This document shows, piece by piece, positions 1 to 7,756 of a stretch of 64,000 nt of DNA. Numbering within the stretch: position 1 is the first letter of the stretch; each line of letters begins with the position of its first letter. The translations under genes and the position numbers were made by a program. The stretch spans positions 3,800,885-3,864,884 of the forward strand of contig NZ_CP046103.1 of assembly GCF_009707325.1 (NCBI RefSeq), in the 5' to 3' direction. The notes beneath the pieces are model-generated. The model was not told the DNA's origin and ran no database searches. It saw only the letters and a list, made by a program, of their open reading frames with translations. This DNA is from Pseudomonas sp. IB20. Lineage in GTDB: Bacteria; Pseudomonadota; Gammaproteobacteria; Pseudomonadales; Pseudomonadaceae.

Positions 1-2
1 CC

Positions 3-386
3 GCCATCAGCAAGACCGAAGCCGCCAACCAGTGGAATTACTACCAGGCCAAATCCAGCCGACAAAACCTGGCTGAACTGGCCACCCACATTCCCGGCGT
101 GGATGCCGCGCATTACAAGGATGAGATCGAGCGTTACAAGGGCCAGAAGGAAGAAGTGCGCAAACAGGCCGAGAGGCTTGAGGCCACCTCCAAGGAGTGG
201 GATCAGAAATCCGAGGAAGCCCTGCACCAGCACCACCGCTGGGCCCAGGCGATGACCGCGATTCAGATCGCGATTTCGTTGGCGGCGATTACGTTGCTCA
301 CGCGCAAGGAATGGCTCAAACGCATGTCCTACACCGCCGGCACCGTCGCAGTGGCCCTAGGCAGCCTAGCCTGGCTGCACCTCTAA
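3..386 (+). CDS. DUF4337-type membrane protein, C-terminal part
   Basis: The reading frame is open from the window edge, so only the last 127 residues are visible. They read as a long charged, Lys/Glu/Gln-rich helix (likely coiled coil) followed by two hydrophobic segments, AMTAIQIAISLAAITLLT and YTAGTVAVALGSLAWL, which should form a C-terminal membrane hairpin. The KTEAANQWNYYQAKSSRQ-like stretch at the edge and the hairpin match what I know of DUF4337 proteins, whose function is unknown. The protein is probably anchored in the inner membrane with the coiled coil exposed. The start lies outside the window. Confidence 0.75.
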   Translation, partial: AISKTEAANQWNYYQAKSSRQNLAELATHIPGVDAAHYKDEIERYKGQKEEVRKQAERLEATSKEWDQKSEEALHQHHRWAQAMTAIQIAISLAAITLLTRKEWLKRMSYTAGTVAVALGSLAWLHL

Positions 387-388
387 CT

Positions 389-688
389 GACCGAACGCGG
401 TCAAAAATGTGTGAGCAGGCCTGTTGTGGCGAGCGGGCTTGCCACAACAAGCCAGCTCCCACATGTGCTCTTCGGTGTTTTCAACGTTGGGCTCTGCCAT
501 CACATCGCTATATAGTAAAACGCCTAACGTCCAGCACAGACCGAACGCGGTCAAAAATGTGTGAGCAGGCCTGTTGTGGCGAGCGGGCTTGCCACAACAA
601 GCCAGCTCCCACATGTGCTCTTCGGTGTTTTCAACGTTGGGCTCTGCCATCACATCGCTATATAGTAAAACGCCTAACGTCCAGCACA
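389..688. repeat. Exact 150-bp tandem duplication (two copies)
   Basis: Bases 389-538 are repeated without a difference at 539-688. Each copy contains a REP-like element (GGCGAGCGGGCTTGCC ... AAGCCAGCTCCCACA) and a TATAGTAAAA stretch. The pair fills most of the 322-bp gap before the next gene. The perfect identity and a length close to a sequencing read suggest an unmerged contig overlap, but a real duplication cannot be excluded. Confidence 0.95.
423..463. repeat. REP-like palindrome (second copy at 573-613)
   Basis: This is a short palindromic element with the GGGCTTGCC core followed by AAGCCAGCTCCCACA, the signature of Pseudomonas REP sequences. It is present twice only because it lies inside the 150-bp tandem duplication. 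It sits between two same-strand genes. Confidence 0.7.
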
Positions 689-708
689 GCCCCTCTCAAG
701 GAATACCC

Positions 709-1062
709 ATGGAACACTCCACCCAATTCCCCGTGCTGTTATTTTCCTACGGCACCCTGCAGGACAAAGCCGTGCAACTCGCCAACTTCGGCCGCGAATT
801 AGTCGGCCAGCACGACGCGATGCTCGGCTACTCGCAAAGCTGGGTAGAAATCACCGACCCCGAAGTGCTGGCCACCAGCGGCAAGACCCACCACCCGATT
901 GTCGCGCCGACTGAGGAAAAAGCCGCCAGTGTTGAAGGCATGGTCTTTCAGATCAACGAGCAGGAACTGGCGGCGGCGGATGCGTATGAAGTGTCGGACT
1001 ACAAGCGCGTGTCAGTGGCGTTGGCTTCGGGCCTGACGGCTTGGGTGTACGTGCAGGCTTGA
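709..1062 (+). CDS. Gamma-glutamylcyclotransferase-family (AIG2-like) protein
   Basis: A 117-residue protein with the family's N-terminal FSYGTLQ loop (about residues 12-18), which binds the gamma-glutamyl group in related enzymes, and a C-terminal AADAYEVSDYKRV stretch that is the typical end of the GGCT/AIG2 barrel. It is cytoplasmic. By family it would cyclise gamma-glutamyl compounds to 5-oxoproline, but the substrate cannot be read from sequence. The ATG at 709 is preceded by AAGGAATACCC, which can serve as a ribosome site. The upstream DNA is the 150-bp duplication, so its promoter region is duplicated too. Confidence 0.85.
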   Translation: MEHSTQFPVLLFSYGTLQDKAVQLANFGRELVGQHDAMLGYSQSWVEITDPEVLATSGKTHHPIVAPTEEKAASVEGMVFQINEQELAAADAYEVSDYKRVSVALASGLTAWVYVQA

Positions 1063-1163
1063 AGATGAAACTTGCAGGTAATTTATTTCAATCTGCCAGT
1101 ACGGCGATTAGAGTGGCGCCCCTTCGAGAATTGGATCTCGATTTTTGCCCATGGAGTTACCCA

Positions 1164-1499
1164 GTGAAGTACGTCAGTAAAGTGGTTGCAGCAGCTGTTC
1201 TCGGTTTCGCGCTCTCAGGCTGCACCGGCACCGCCATCAAATCCCCGCAGTACGACAGCAGCCAATACACCGTTTTGGGCCACAGTGAAGGCAGCGCCAC
1301 CGGCGTTATGTTGCTCGGCATCATCCCGATCGGTCAGAACAGCCGCTTCGTGCGCGCCCAGGATGCGGCCATCAAGGCCAAAGGCGGCGACGCGCTGATC
1401 AACACCCAAGTGCAGGAAAAATGGTTCTGGGCCTGGGTACTGAATGGTTACACCACCAAGATCTCGGGTGATGTGATCAAGCTGAAAAACGCGCAGTAA
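1164..1499 (+). CDS. Putative lipoprotein
   Basis: A 111-residue protein starting at a GTG with GGAG seven bases upstream. The first 20 residues are a lipoprotein signal (a Lys, a hydrophobic run, then the lipobox ALSGC), so the mature protein should be lipidated at that Cys and sit in the envelope. The rest is a small domain with a GVMLLGIIPIG hydrophobic loop and an AQDAAIKAKGGDALINTQV stretch, as seen in small TRL-like and similar lipoproteins. The same frame continues upstream without a stop, but that part does not look coding. The function is unknown. Confidence 0.7.
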   Translation: MKYVSKVVAAAVLGFALSGCTGTAIKSPQYDSSQYTVLGHSEGSATGVMLLGIIPIGQNSRFVRAQDAAIKAKGGDALINTQVQEKWFWAWVLNGYTTKISGDVIKLKNAQ

Positions 1500-1567
1500 G
1501 TAGGAAGTTGTCAGGGCGCTGACCCTGGCAAGCGACGTATCATGGGCCTGACTTCCGAGGACGGCCC

Positions 1568-2608
1568 ATGAACCTCAGCATTGTTTACGCACTCGCCGCA
1601 GCCGCCCTTTTCGGCGCCAGCACCCCGCTCGCCAAAAGCCTCGGCCTGGGCCTCTCGCCCGTGTTGCTCGCTGGCCTGCTCTACCTCGGTAGCGGCATCG
1701 GCCTTGCCACTGTGCGCCTTATTCGTGATCGCGGCTGGAAACCCACCGGGCTGACGCAATCTGAATGGCCGTGGCTGATCGGCGCCATCGCGTTCGGCGG
1801 CATCCTCGGGCCGGTTGCATTGATGTTCGGCCTGACCCGCACCGCAGGCGCGACCGCCTCCCTGATGCTCAACCTTGAATCGGTGCTGACCGCCGTTATC
1901 GCCTGGCTGGTGTTCAGAGAAAACGCCGACCGGCGCATCATCCTTGGGATGATCTCGATAGTAGTGGGCGGCGTGGTGCTGTCATGGTCCGACGGCGGCG
2001 GCGTAAGCCAGGACTGGATCGGCCCGGTTGCCGTGGCAGTGGCCTGTTTGTGCTGGGGGATTGATAACAACCTGACGCGCAAAGTGTCTGCGTCGGACGC
2101 GCTGTTTATCGCTGGCGCCAAAGGGTTGATTGCCGGGGCGGTGAATTGCAGTTTGGCGCTGTACCTCGGGGCGCAGATGCCGGGCGCGGCGCAGCTCGCG
2201 CCTATCTTGCTGGTGGGGTTTTTGGGGTATGGCATCAGCCTGGTCATGTTTGTGCTGGCGCTGCGCGGGCTGGGCAGTGCGCGCACCGGGGCGTACTTCT
2301 CGACGGCGCCGTTCCTCGGCGCTGCGGTGGCCTTGCTGGCCTTCGGGGAGTCAGTGACGCTGGCGTTCTGGATTGCATCGGCGTTAATGGCCGTGGGCGT
2401 GTGGCTGCACCTGACGGAGCGGCATGCCCATGAGCATCTGCATGAGGCGACGGAACACGGGCACCGGCATGTGCATGATGAGCATCATCAGCATGAGCAT
2501 GGGTTTGAGTGGGACCCGGCGCAGCCGCATAGTCATGTGCATGTTCATAGTGTGATGCGGCATAGCCATGCGCATTTTCCAGATGTGCATCATCGGCATA
2601 GGCATTGA
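1568..2608 (+). CDS. EamA/DMT-family transporter with histidine-rich tail
   Basis: A 346-residue protein with ten predicted hydrophobic helices in two homologous halves (about residues 1-140 and 150-280), the layout of drug/metabolite (EamA) exporters of the inner membrane. After the last helix comes a tail of about 65 residues containing roughly 23 histidines, arranged mostly as HxH or HH with acidic and aromatic spacers. Such tails bind Ni, Co, Zn or Cu in other transporters and chaperones, so a metal-linked role is a fair inference. The transported substrate is not identifiable. The start follows a GAGG-type site and the gene stands alone. Confidence 0.88.
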   Translation: MNLSIVYALAAAALFGASTPLAKSLGLGLSPVLLAGLLYLGSGIGLATVRLIRDRGWKPTGLTQSEWPWLIGAIAFGGILGPVALMFGLTRTAGATASLMLNLESVLTAVIAWLVFRENADRRIILGMISIVVGGVVLSWSDGGGVSQDWIGPVAVAVACLCWGIDNNLTRKVSASDALFIAGAKGLIAGAVNCSLALYLGAQMPGAAQLAPILLVGFLGYGISLVMFVLALRGLGSARTGAYFSTAPFLGAAVALLAFGESVTLAFWIASALMAVGVWLHLTERHAHEHLHEATEHGHRHVHDEHHQHEHGFEWDPAQPHSHVHVHSVMRHSHAHFPDVHHRHRH

Positions 2609-2641
2609 GGGCGACAGAGCGTCGCCCGTATACAGGGCGGA

Positions 2642-3031
2642 TTAGTTTTCTATAAAGAACCAGCTGATAGCCATACCTATGATTGATATAACCGCGACAA
2701 CTGGCGCAATGACCATCCAAAACTTGAGGTGTCGTGGGATTTTTTCAACATCCTCAACCTGTACCAAATGCCGCCACTGAAGCACTTTCTGTACCAAATG
2801 CCGCCACTGAAGCACTTTGGGGATAAGAATAATGATAGCCATGGCGACTACACGTACGTGCCGCCCCTCAAAATGAGCATTACGAAAAGTGTGCCTGTGC
2901 CCGATTACATAGTCGCTGTGTTGCACGTAGCGCTCTGCTGCATCGAGTTTTTTGAACATGACGTAAAAGGTGAGCGGGATGCTAAGCAGCATGAGGATAA
3001 GGGAACACATGCCCAGATATAGCCAGACCAT
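2642..3031 (-). CDS. Small membrane protein, candidate immunity partner
   Basis: A 129-residue protein with hydrophobic segments at about residues 1-26, 60-71 and 104-127, and a basic, His-rich loop (YVIGHRHTFRNAHFEGRH). Its ATG directly follows the TAA of the larger upstream gene with no gap, so the two are co-transcribed and probably translationally coupled. Residues 72-81 (KVLQWRHLVQ) are repeated exactly at 82-91 because of a 30-bp in-frame DNA duplication, so the ancestral form would be 119 residues. A small multi-pass protein encoded right after a protein with a glycine-zipper membrane tail is the usual shape of an immunity protein. No family was recognised. Confidence 0.6.
   Translation of the reverse strand: MVWLYLGMCSLILMLLSIPLTFYVMFKKLDAAERYVQHSDYVIGHRHTFRNAHFEGRHVRVVAMAIIILIPKVLQWRHLVQKVLQWRHLVQVEDVEKIPRHLKFWMVIAPVVAVISIIGMAISWFFIEN
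2759..2818. repeat. 30-bp in-frame tandem duplication
   Basis: GTACCAAATGCCGCCACTGA and the ten bases after it occur twice head to tail with a period of 30. The duplication lies inside the 129-residue membrane protein gene and adds ten residues without breaking the frame. Confidence 0.95.
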
Positions 3032-4006
3032 TTAATTCCTCACAGTTTTGTAGAGAAACTTGCCTGCGCTTTCCGCCAGTCCGCTTCCGAGCGCCCCCGC
3101 GGCGAACCCACCTGCTGCACCTCCTACGATTGCACATGCCAAGGCTCCAGCACCAGCTGTAGGTATGCCAAAAACAATCGCACAGGCGCTTATACCGATA
3201 CCGGCCCCAACGCTCCCGCCAACGGCAGCACCGGTAACTCCGGCTACCAACTTACCCCCTTCAACATACTTCGCCTGCATACACGCTTGCTCACGCCCAG
3301 TGGAACACGCCTCCGATAACTCCAACGCCGTCGCCCCAACATCCAGCGCTATACCAATGTAAGTCCCCGTCTTCAACACCTGCGAAGCCTTGGCTAATCG
3401 CTTGACCCGCTCCTCATACCCCCGAATTTCTCCATGCTGCCAGTAGCTTTTACTGGAAATCCCCAGCATCTTTTTAATCGAACCTTGGTTTCTCAACCCC
3501 GTACCAAAGCGCGCCATCCCCGAGAGTTGGCTATCCAACCTCGCAAACAGCGCTCTACGCTTAACCAGAAACTCCTCCCGCGCCCGCGTGGTGCCCTTTC
3601 TCAAGTACTGCTGATGCAAATCCTCGATTTCCATAAGGGTCTTCTCCACTTGCGCCAAGTGCTTGCTCCAAGCACTGCTGGCACTGCCGATACCAACGGA
3701 CGAATAGGACAAGATGGCCTGCAACTGATCATAGTTTTTGATCAGGAACTGGTCGGTTGCGGAGTATGCCAACAGGGCGAGTTTTATATTCAGCGCCGAA
3801 CGCGTCAGCTGCGCCTCTTCAGCGGTGCAAGCGGCAGTTCGGCTATCCCCGATGATCACCAACTGCCCAGGCAACACCAGCGTGTTACGGATGTGCTGGT
3901 TGAGGGTGTCGAATTTGGTCTGTGTATGCGGATCAAGCGCCAGGCTTAGTTTGAGCAGCGGATAAGGCTGCGGTCGTTCATTGATAAATGCGTAGGGTCC
4001 CTGCAT
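3032..4006 (-). CDS. Putative effector with C-terminal glycine-zipper membrane region
   Basis: A 324-residue protein. The start at 4006 is chosen because GGAGGT sits seven bases upstream; an earlier in-frame ATG at 4054 has no such site. There is no signal peptide. The middle (about 100-215) is helical and charged (KHLAQVEKTLMEIEDLHQQYLRKGTTRAREEF broken into heptad-like runs). The last 70 residues are two long hydrophobic stretches rich in Gly and Ala (GAAVGGSVGAGIGISA, AIVGGAAGGFAAGALGSGL), a layout seen in pore-forming or membrane-inserting toxins and in some type VI secretion cargo. The next gene encodes a small membrane protein, as expected of immunity. I do not recognise the family, so the toxin role is inferred from architecture and context. 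Confidence 0.5.
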   Translation of the reverse strand: MQGPYAFINERPQPYPLLKLSLALDPHTQTKFDTLNQHIRNTLVLPGQLVIIGDSRTAACTAEEAQLTRSALNIKLALLAYSATDQFLIKNYDQLQAILSYSSVGIGSASSAWSKHLAQVEKTLMEIEDLHQQYLRKGTTRAREEFLVKRRALFARLDSQLSGMARFGTGLRNQGSIKKMLGISSKSYWQHGEIRGYEERVKRLAKASQVLKTGTYIGIALDVGATALELSEACSTGREQACMQAKYVEGGKLVAGVTGAAVGGSVGAGIGISACAIVFGIPTAGAGALACAIVGGAAGGFAAGALGSGLAESAGKFLYKTVRN

Positions 4007-4129
4007 GCGTGCACCTCCAAGTGACTGAGGCGCACGACTATAAGAAGGCGCCATAGCGGAGGTAAGACGCGTACAGGGGTGGTTTTGACGTTTCAGAAAG
4101 AGACTACTTCAATCGAGGCGCATGCCTAC

Positions 4130-4427
4130 GATTGCAGGTTCCGGCTGACCACCTCCCCCCCATCATTCAAGGGAATTGCGTGGATCTGAGCGAGATTGTT
4201 CAAATCTGTTACTCAAGTTATGGAGAATCTTGCACTACGTAGTGAAATAAGTAGTGATGTGGTTGTGCTCAGTGACTTGATTGCAGGTTCCGGCTGACCA
4301 CCTCCCCCCCATCATTCAAGGGAATTGCGTGGATCTGAGCGAGATTGTTCAAATCTGTTACTCAAGTTATGGAGAATCTTGCACTACGTAGTGAAATAAG
4401 TAGTGATGTGGTTGTGCTCAGTGACTT
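4130..4427. repeat. Exact 149-bp tandem duplication (two copies)
   Basis: Bases 4130-4278 are repeated exactly at 4279-4427. The unit is non-coding as far as I can see and includes a run of seven C. Identity is complete, so the event is either very recent or an assembly overlap. Confidence 0.95.
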
Positions 4428-4547
4428 TGCCCTGCTGTGTTCAATTCCCCTGCGAGACGGTTGCGACTTGCTGGATGTCATAGCGCGGCGGATGGATATG
4501 CCGCGCGCATGATCTAAGAACACCACGTTTTCAAACCAAAGAAATCA

Positions 4548-4583
4548 CAAAACCCCTGGCCTCTCCCGAAACCAGGGGTTTTG
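4548..4583. terminator. Bidirectional rho-independent terminator
   Basis: The stem AAAACCCCTGG / CCAGGGGTTTT with an 11-base loop, flanked by T/A runs on both sides, works in either direction. It would end transcripts coming from the diguanylate cyclase gene on the minus strand. Confidence 0.8.
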
Positions 4584-4871
4584 TTTGTCTCGCATTTGAT
4601 GCCACAGCACCCGCTTTAGAATTCAACGGCTCGTCTATACACTAGCCTGCGTACACCTGCTGGGGCCTGCCCTCGATTCAGACCTGACTCATACAACAAG
4701 ACCTACATGAGTGGTGTGATTGCACAAAGTCGATGATGGTGAGGGCCAGCCATTGCCGGCAAACCCATTCCAGCCTCTTGCTGAAGACGGGCGAGTCGGT
4801 GGCCGTCGTGTCGAGAGGTAATAGTGCCGCTTTTCCAAAACAGCGTGCTCCCCTGCAGATCACGCGCGCCA

Positions 4872-6431
4872 TCAAGGCTGCTGCGCCACCACGCGATTAC
4901 GACCGCCCTGCTTGGCCTGGTACAACAACTTGTCAGCCCTCTCAAGCACAACGGATACCGAATCTCCTCCCGGTTGCCATAGCGCGACGCCCAGCGAAAC
5001 AGTGATGTGCCCGACAGTAACGATCTCTGCGGCTTCGATCGAGGCACGCAGCCGCTCTGCGACATCCGTTGCCGCTTGAAGCGAACTATTGGGCAATAAC
5101 AATACGAACTCTTCCCCACCGACCCGGCAGGGCAAGTCGTTAGACCTTGAGTTGTGCTGCATCAGTTCTGCGATAGCCCTCAGCGTTTGATCGCCCACAC
5201 CATGGCCAAATGTATCGTTCACCCGTTTGAAGTGGTCGATGTCCATGGAAACAACTGCGAACGCTCTGTCAGCATCTTGCCAACGCAACAGGACATCTTC
5301 CATCGCCCGGCGGTTGGCCAGCCCGGTCAGCGCATCGGTTTGTGCTTGCAGGTTAAGCTTGCCGATCTTCTCCTGTAACAGGGTGGCGCCAAGCAGCAAC
5401 GCCCTGCGAATCTGCCAACTCTCGAAATAGTGCGCCGGTACTGCACTGATAAGGTCGTAGCTGTCGGGGGTGTCCAGTCGCTTGGCACAATCGGCGAGCC
5501 TGGACAGCGGCGCTGAGATCCGCGCTCCCAGCCACCAGATCAAAACGATTCCGAAAAAGGCAAGTGGGGCTGTGCCCAACGCAACCTTGACCATTGTCTG
5601 ACGTAGAACAGCGTGTATATTTTCGAGTGGCTGCTGCGAGATCACCCCCCAGCCGCTGCTCGGCACTTTGGCGAAGCCCGCGAGCATTTCCACTCCATTT
5701 TCATCCGCAGCCTGTAAAACACCTGCGTCCTGGCTAAGTGCCGCATCGGCGATCACGCTCTTTCCAGTGATGTCTCCGATTTGTTCGGGACGGCTGTGAT
5801 AAAGCACCCGACGGCTGCTGTCGACTAGATAGACATTCGCGCCATCCTTACGCACATTTGTGTCCATCATGGCCTGGAGCGTATTTTTTTGCTCAAGTTG
5901 AACACTGCCCCCTATCAGGCCCAAGTACTCTCCTTTCGTGCCAAATACGGGCTGGTTGATAAAGATCACCAGATTGCCTGCTATGGACTTAAAGGCGTTG
6001 CTGATTCTCGGCACGCGAAGGTTGAGTGGCTCCTTGTGTTGCAAAACCCGGCCATTGAGGCGAAAGCTTTCGGGAGCTGACGCAATAATAGTTCCCGTTG
6101 AGTCGGCGACAAGTACGGAGTTGAAACTGGCATCCTGCCCAAACAACCGCTGCGTTTCTTCTGCCAAAGCGTGCTTATCTTCAAACGCTTTGCCGATGAC
6201 GACTGAGCCATACTTCAATTTGTCGAGGTCGGAATTGAGCACCTGTTCGACACTCTTGGCGATCCGAGAGGCGTAGGCTTTGTTCACTTGCAGCGCATTC
6301 TCAATCAACTCCTGCTTCTGAATCTTGAACATCACCCAGAAGCTGTTGGCGAGGGTCGCGATTGCAGCAAGCAGTACAAAGATAAGAATCAGAATGCGTA
6401 GATTGAGCTTAGGCTTCGGTCGAGTGGTCAT
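4872..6431 (-). CDS. Membrane diguanylate cyclase (dCache-GGDEF)
   Basis: A 519-residue protein that should make cyclic di-GMP from two GTP. It has an N-terminal membrane helix (about 12-34), a periplasmic double-Cache sensor (about 40-285), a second helix (about 287-310), a HAMP-like linker, and a C-terminal GGDEF domain from about 360. The active site reads GGEEF (about residues 438-442), which is catalytically competent. An RxxD motif (RSND) precedes it by five residues, the canonical inhibitory I-site, so product feedback is expected. The Cache domain should sense an external small molecule; the ligand is unknown. The gene stands alone, next to the prophage insertion site. Confidence 0.92.
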   Translation of the reverse strand: MTTRPKPKLNLRILILIFVLLAAIATLANSFWVMFKIQKQELIENALQVNKAYASRIAKSVEQVLNSDLDKLKYGSVVIGKAFEDKHALAEETQRLFGQDASFNSVLVADSTGTIIASAPESFRLNGRVLQHKEPLNLRVPRISNAFKSIAGNLVIFINQPVFGTKGEYLGLIGGSVQLEQKNTLQAMMDTNVRKDGANVYLVDSSRRVLYHSRPEQIGDITGKSVIADAALSQDAGVLQAADENGVEMLAGFAKVPSSGWGVISQQPLENIHAVLRQTMVKVALGTAPLAFFGIVLIWWLGARISAPLSRLADCAKRLDTPDSYDLISAVPAHYFESWQIRRALLLGATLLQEKIGKLNLQAQTDALTGLANRRAMEDVLLRWQDADRAFAVVSMDIDHFKRVNDTFGHGVGDQTLRAIAELMQHNSRSNDLPCRVGGEEFVLLLPNSSLQAATDVAERLRASIEAAEIVTVGHITVSLGVALWQPGGDSVSVVLERADKLLYQAKQGGRNRVVAQQP

Positions 6432-6544
6432 TTTACGCAGTCCGGGTAGGCGGATGGATTACAAACGATTTCGATGCTGTGTGAATCGCCCTTGAATGTG
6501 TAGGTGGGGGGGTCAATCAGTTTTGACGGACAGCCCGCTCAACA

Positions 6545-6752
6545 AGTAAGGAAGGCTGTTAACCCATTCTGGACCTATCGCGCAGACATGTCTGAGGACA
6601 GTTCAGAAGAAATACCGCCAGTCCCCACATTGAGCCTTTATGGCCTTTAGTAAGGAAGGCTGTTAACCCATTCTGGACCTATCGCGCAGACATGTCTGAG
6701 GACAGTTCAGAAGAAATACCGCCAGTCCCCACATTGAGCCTTTATGGCCTTT
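6545..6752. repeat. Exact 104-bp tandem duplication (two copies)
   Basis: Bases 6545-6648 (starting AGTAAGGAAGGCTGTTAACC) are repeated exactly at 6649-6752. The second copy runs straight into the tRNA-type terminator and attL, so this is the chromosomal flank of the prophage. Confidence 0.95.
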
Positions 6753-6771
6753 TTTTCAGGTGCCAGAAACC

Positions 6772-6812
6772 ACAAACCCCCGGCTTTCTCTAGGAAAACC
6801 GGGGGTTTGTGT
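6772..6812. terminator. Terminator hairpin beside attL
   Basis: A long stem, ACAAACCCCCGG / CCGGGGGTTTGT, with an A/T-rich loop. It lies just outside attL where the region downstream of the original tRNA-Ser gene would have been before integration, so it is probably the displaced terminator of that tRNA. An analogous hairpin at 30488-30528 now serves the tRNA. Confidence 0.8.
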
Positions 6813-6822
6813 TTACTTAATG

Positions 6823-6845
6823 TGGCGGTGAAGGAGAGATTCGAA
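6823..6845. other. attL, 23-bp core
   Basis: The 23 bases beginning TGGCGGTGAAGGAGAGATTC are identical to 30536-30558 inside tRNA-Ser. After position 6845 the similarity to the tRNA stops abruptly, so this copy is the 3' tip of the tRNA separated from its body by integration. Confidence 0.9.
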
Positions 6846-7017
6846 AGTACCCGCACCCGCAATCTCGCAGCCGAGGCCCCGGAATACAAGGGCTCCAGCG
6901 GTGCCAGTCGCGCAAAAGTGTTCCCACGCCATTCCCACGAGCATCAGCAAGCACCTCAGTACGCGTGCGCATCACACGTATAGGGGGCTTAGCCTCTGGG
7001 TATGGAGGGGGCAAAAA

Positions 7018-7300
7018 AAGAGTAACATAAGTAATCTTGACCGTTTTTATCTCTCAAGCCATTGAAAATAAAGGGTTTTGTGTTTAGAGCAAAAAGTAAT
7101 CTTTAAGTAATATTGAAGTAATCTGATTACTCTTTATAAATGTAATTCTCACCTTTATAAAAACCCTTTAAAAACAATTACTTGTCAAAAAATTACCTTT
7201 TCAATTACTTCTCTGTTACTCCTTTTTGTAATACCAAACCCCACGGAATACGCGGCCTCCAGCGCATTTCCAATAGGTGATTACCGAAATTACTCTTTTT
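7018..7300. repeat. Cluster of AGTAA/TTACT motifs in AT-rich DNA
   Basis: About a dozen copies of (A/T)AGTAA(C/T) or its complement occur in 280 bp, for example near 7021, 7030, 7094, 7105, 7116, 7125, 7178, 7204, 7215, 7279 and 7288, in both orientations and with spacings of roughly 10-12 bases in the densest part. In the excised circle this DNA lies directly beyond the att core, on the side away from the integrase. It could therefore hold integrase arm or excisionase sites, or be an iteron-like protein-binding array. The role is not established. Confidence 0.55.
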
Positions 7301-7474
7301 GAGATACCCCCCCCTCTACCGGCACAGCAAAGCCACCAGACCTTTCGAAGAAACACCCCCTTGGTGCAGGGTTCCGCAGGCTTTTGACCACCCCACAACG
7401 CCAAGCAAGCGCCCAGCCTGAACCGCCGCGAGTGGTCCGCAGGTGCGCAGAAAAAACGACCCATTTAGCCCGCA

Positions 7475-7493
7475 GGCGAGGTGGGGGGACGAC
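7475..7493. other. Candidate cos site
   Basis: GGCGAGGTGGGGGGACGAC matches the cohesive end I recall for P2 (GGCGAGGCGGGGAAAGCAC) at 14 of 19 positions, including the first seven. It lies upstream of the divergently placed Q-P pair's distal end, between attL and the portal gene, which is the expected position in P2 relatives. The comparison is from memory, so the call is tentative. Confidence 0.35.
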
Positions 7494-7756
7494 GGCGCGC
7501 GCCAGGTGGAAACGTTGCGCCTGACAGGTCATCGCACCAATCTGGTGCAGCGCTAGCCTGCTTGCCCTACTGCGCCTCATCGCCTCCATGCGAGATCGCA
7601 TCACCCGACACGGATTAGTCAAACACGCTGCATATCCATAAATGGTAGAAAACAACCAAAAGCAAATTTCCTTGGTCTCATTCTGGGCTTCAGATTCAGC
7701 GTCGGACCTGTGTTAGCGCACAGGTTCGTCGCCTCGTTTACTGCGCAGGGGGGCTT

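Larger units (their letters stand above)
4007..4871. other. Intergenic stretch without a convincing gene
   Basis: These 865 bases separate two minus-strand genes. They hold a 149-bp exact tandem duplication (4130-4427) and one strong bidirectional hairpin (4548-4583). The region 4590-4871 shows nothing I can name: short open frames on both strands lack ribosome sites and recognisable protein. Confidence 0.6.
6846..7756. other. Prophage left arm without a convincing gene
   Basis: This 911-bp region lies between attL and the portal gene, where P2 relatives keep cos and often accessory anti-phage genes. It has a GC-rich part next to attL, a sharply AT-rich core (about 7014-7300) packed with AGTAA/TTACT motifs, and a GC-rich part with a cos-like sequence. 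Open frames on the minus strand (such as 7216-7464) have low-complexity products without ribosome sites, so I leave them out. A related 20-bp string occurs on both sides of the AT-rich core (GGAATACaaGGgCTCCAGCG near 6881 and GGAATACgcGGcCTCCAGCG near 7245). Confidence 0.6.

Noticed and set aside
4369..4512. 47-codon frame ending MDMPRA in the 4.0-4.9 kb gap
   Set aside because: The reading looks faintly protein-like, but there is no ribosome site, it starts inside the 149-bp duplication, and no family is recognised.
7216..7655. Two overlapping minus-strand frames in the prophage left arm
   Set aside because: The products are Arg/Cys/Trp-rich low-complexity strings, no ribosome site is present, and they cross the candidate cos.
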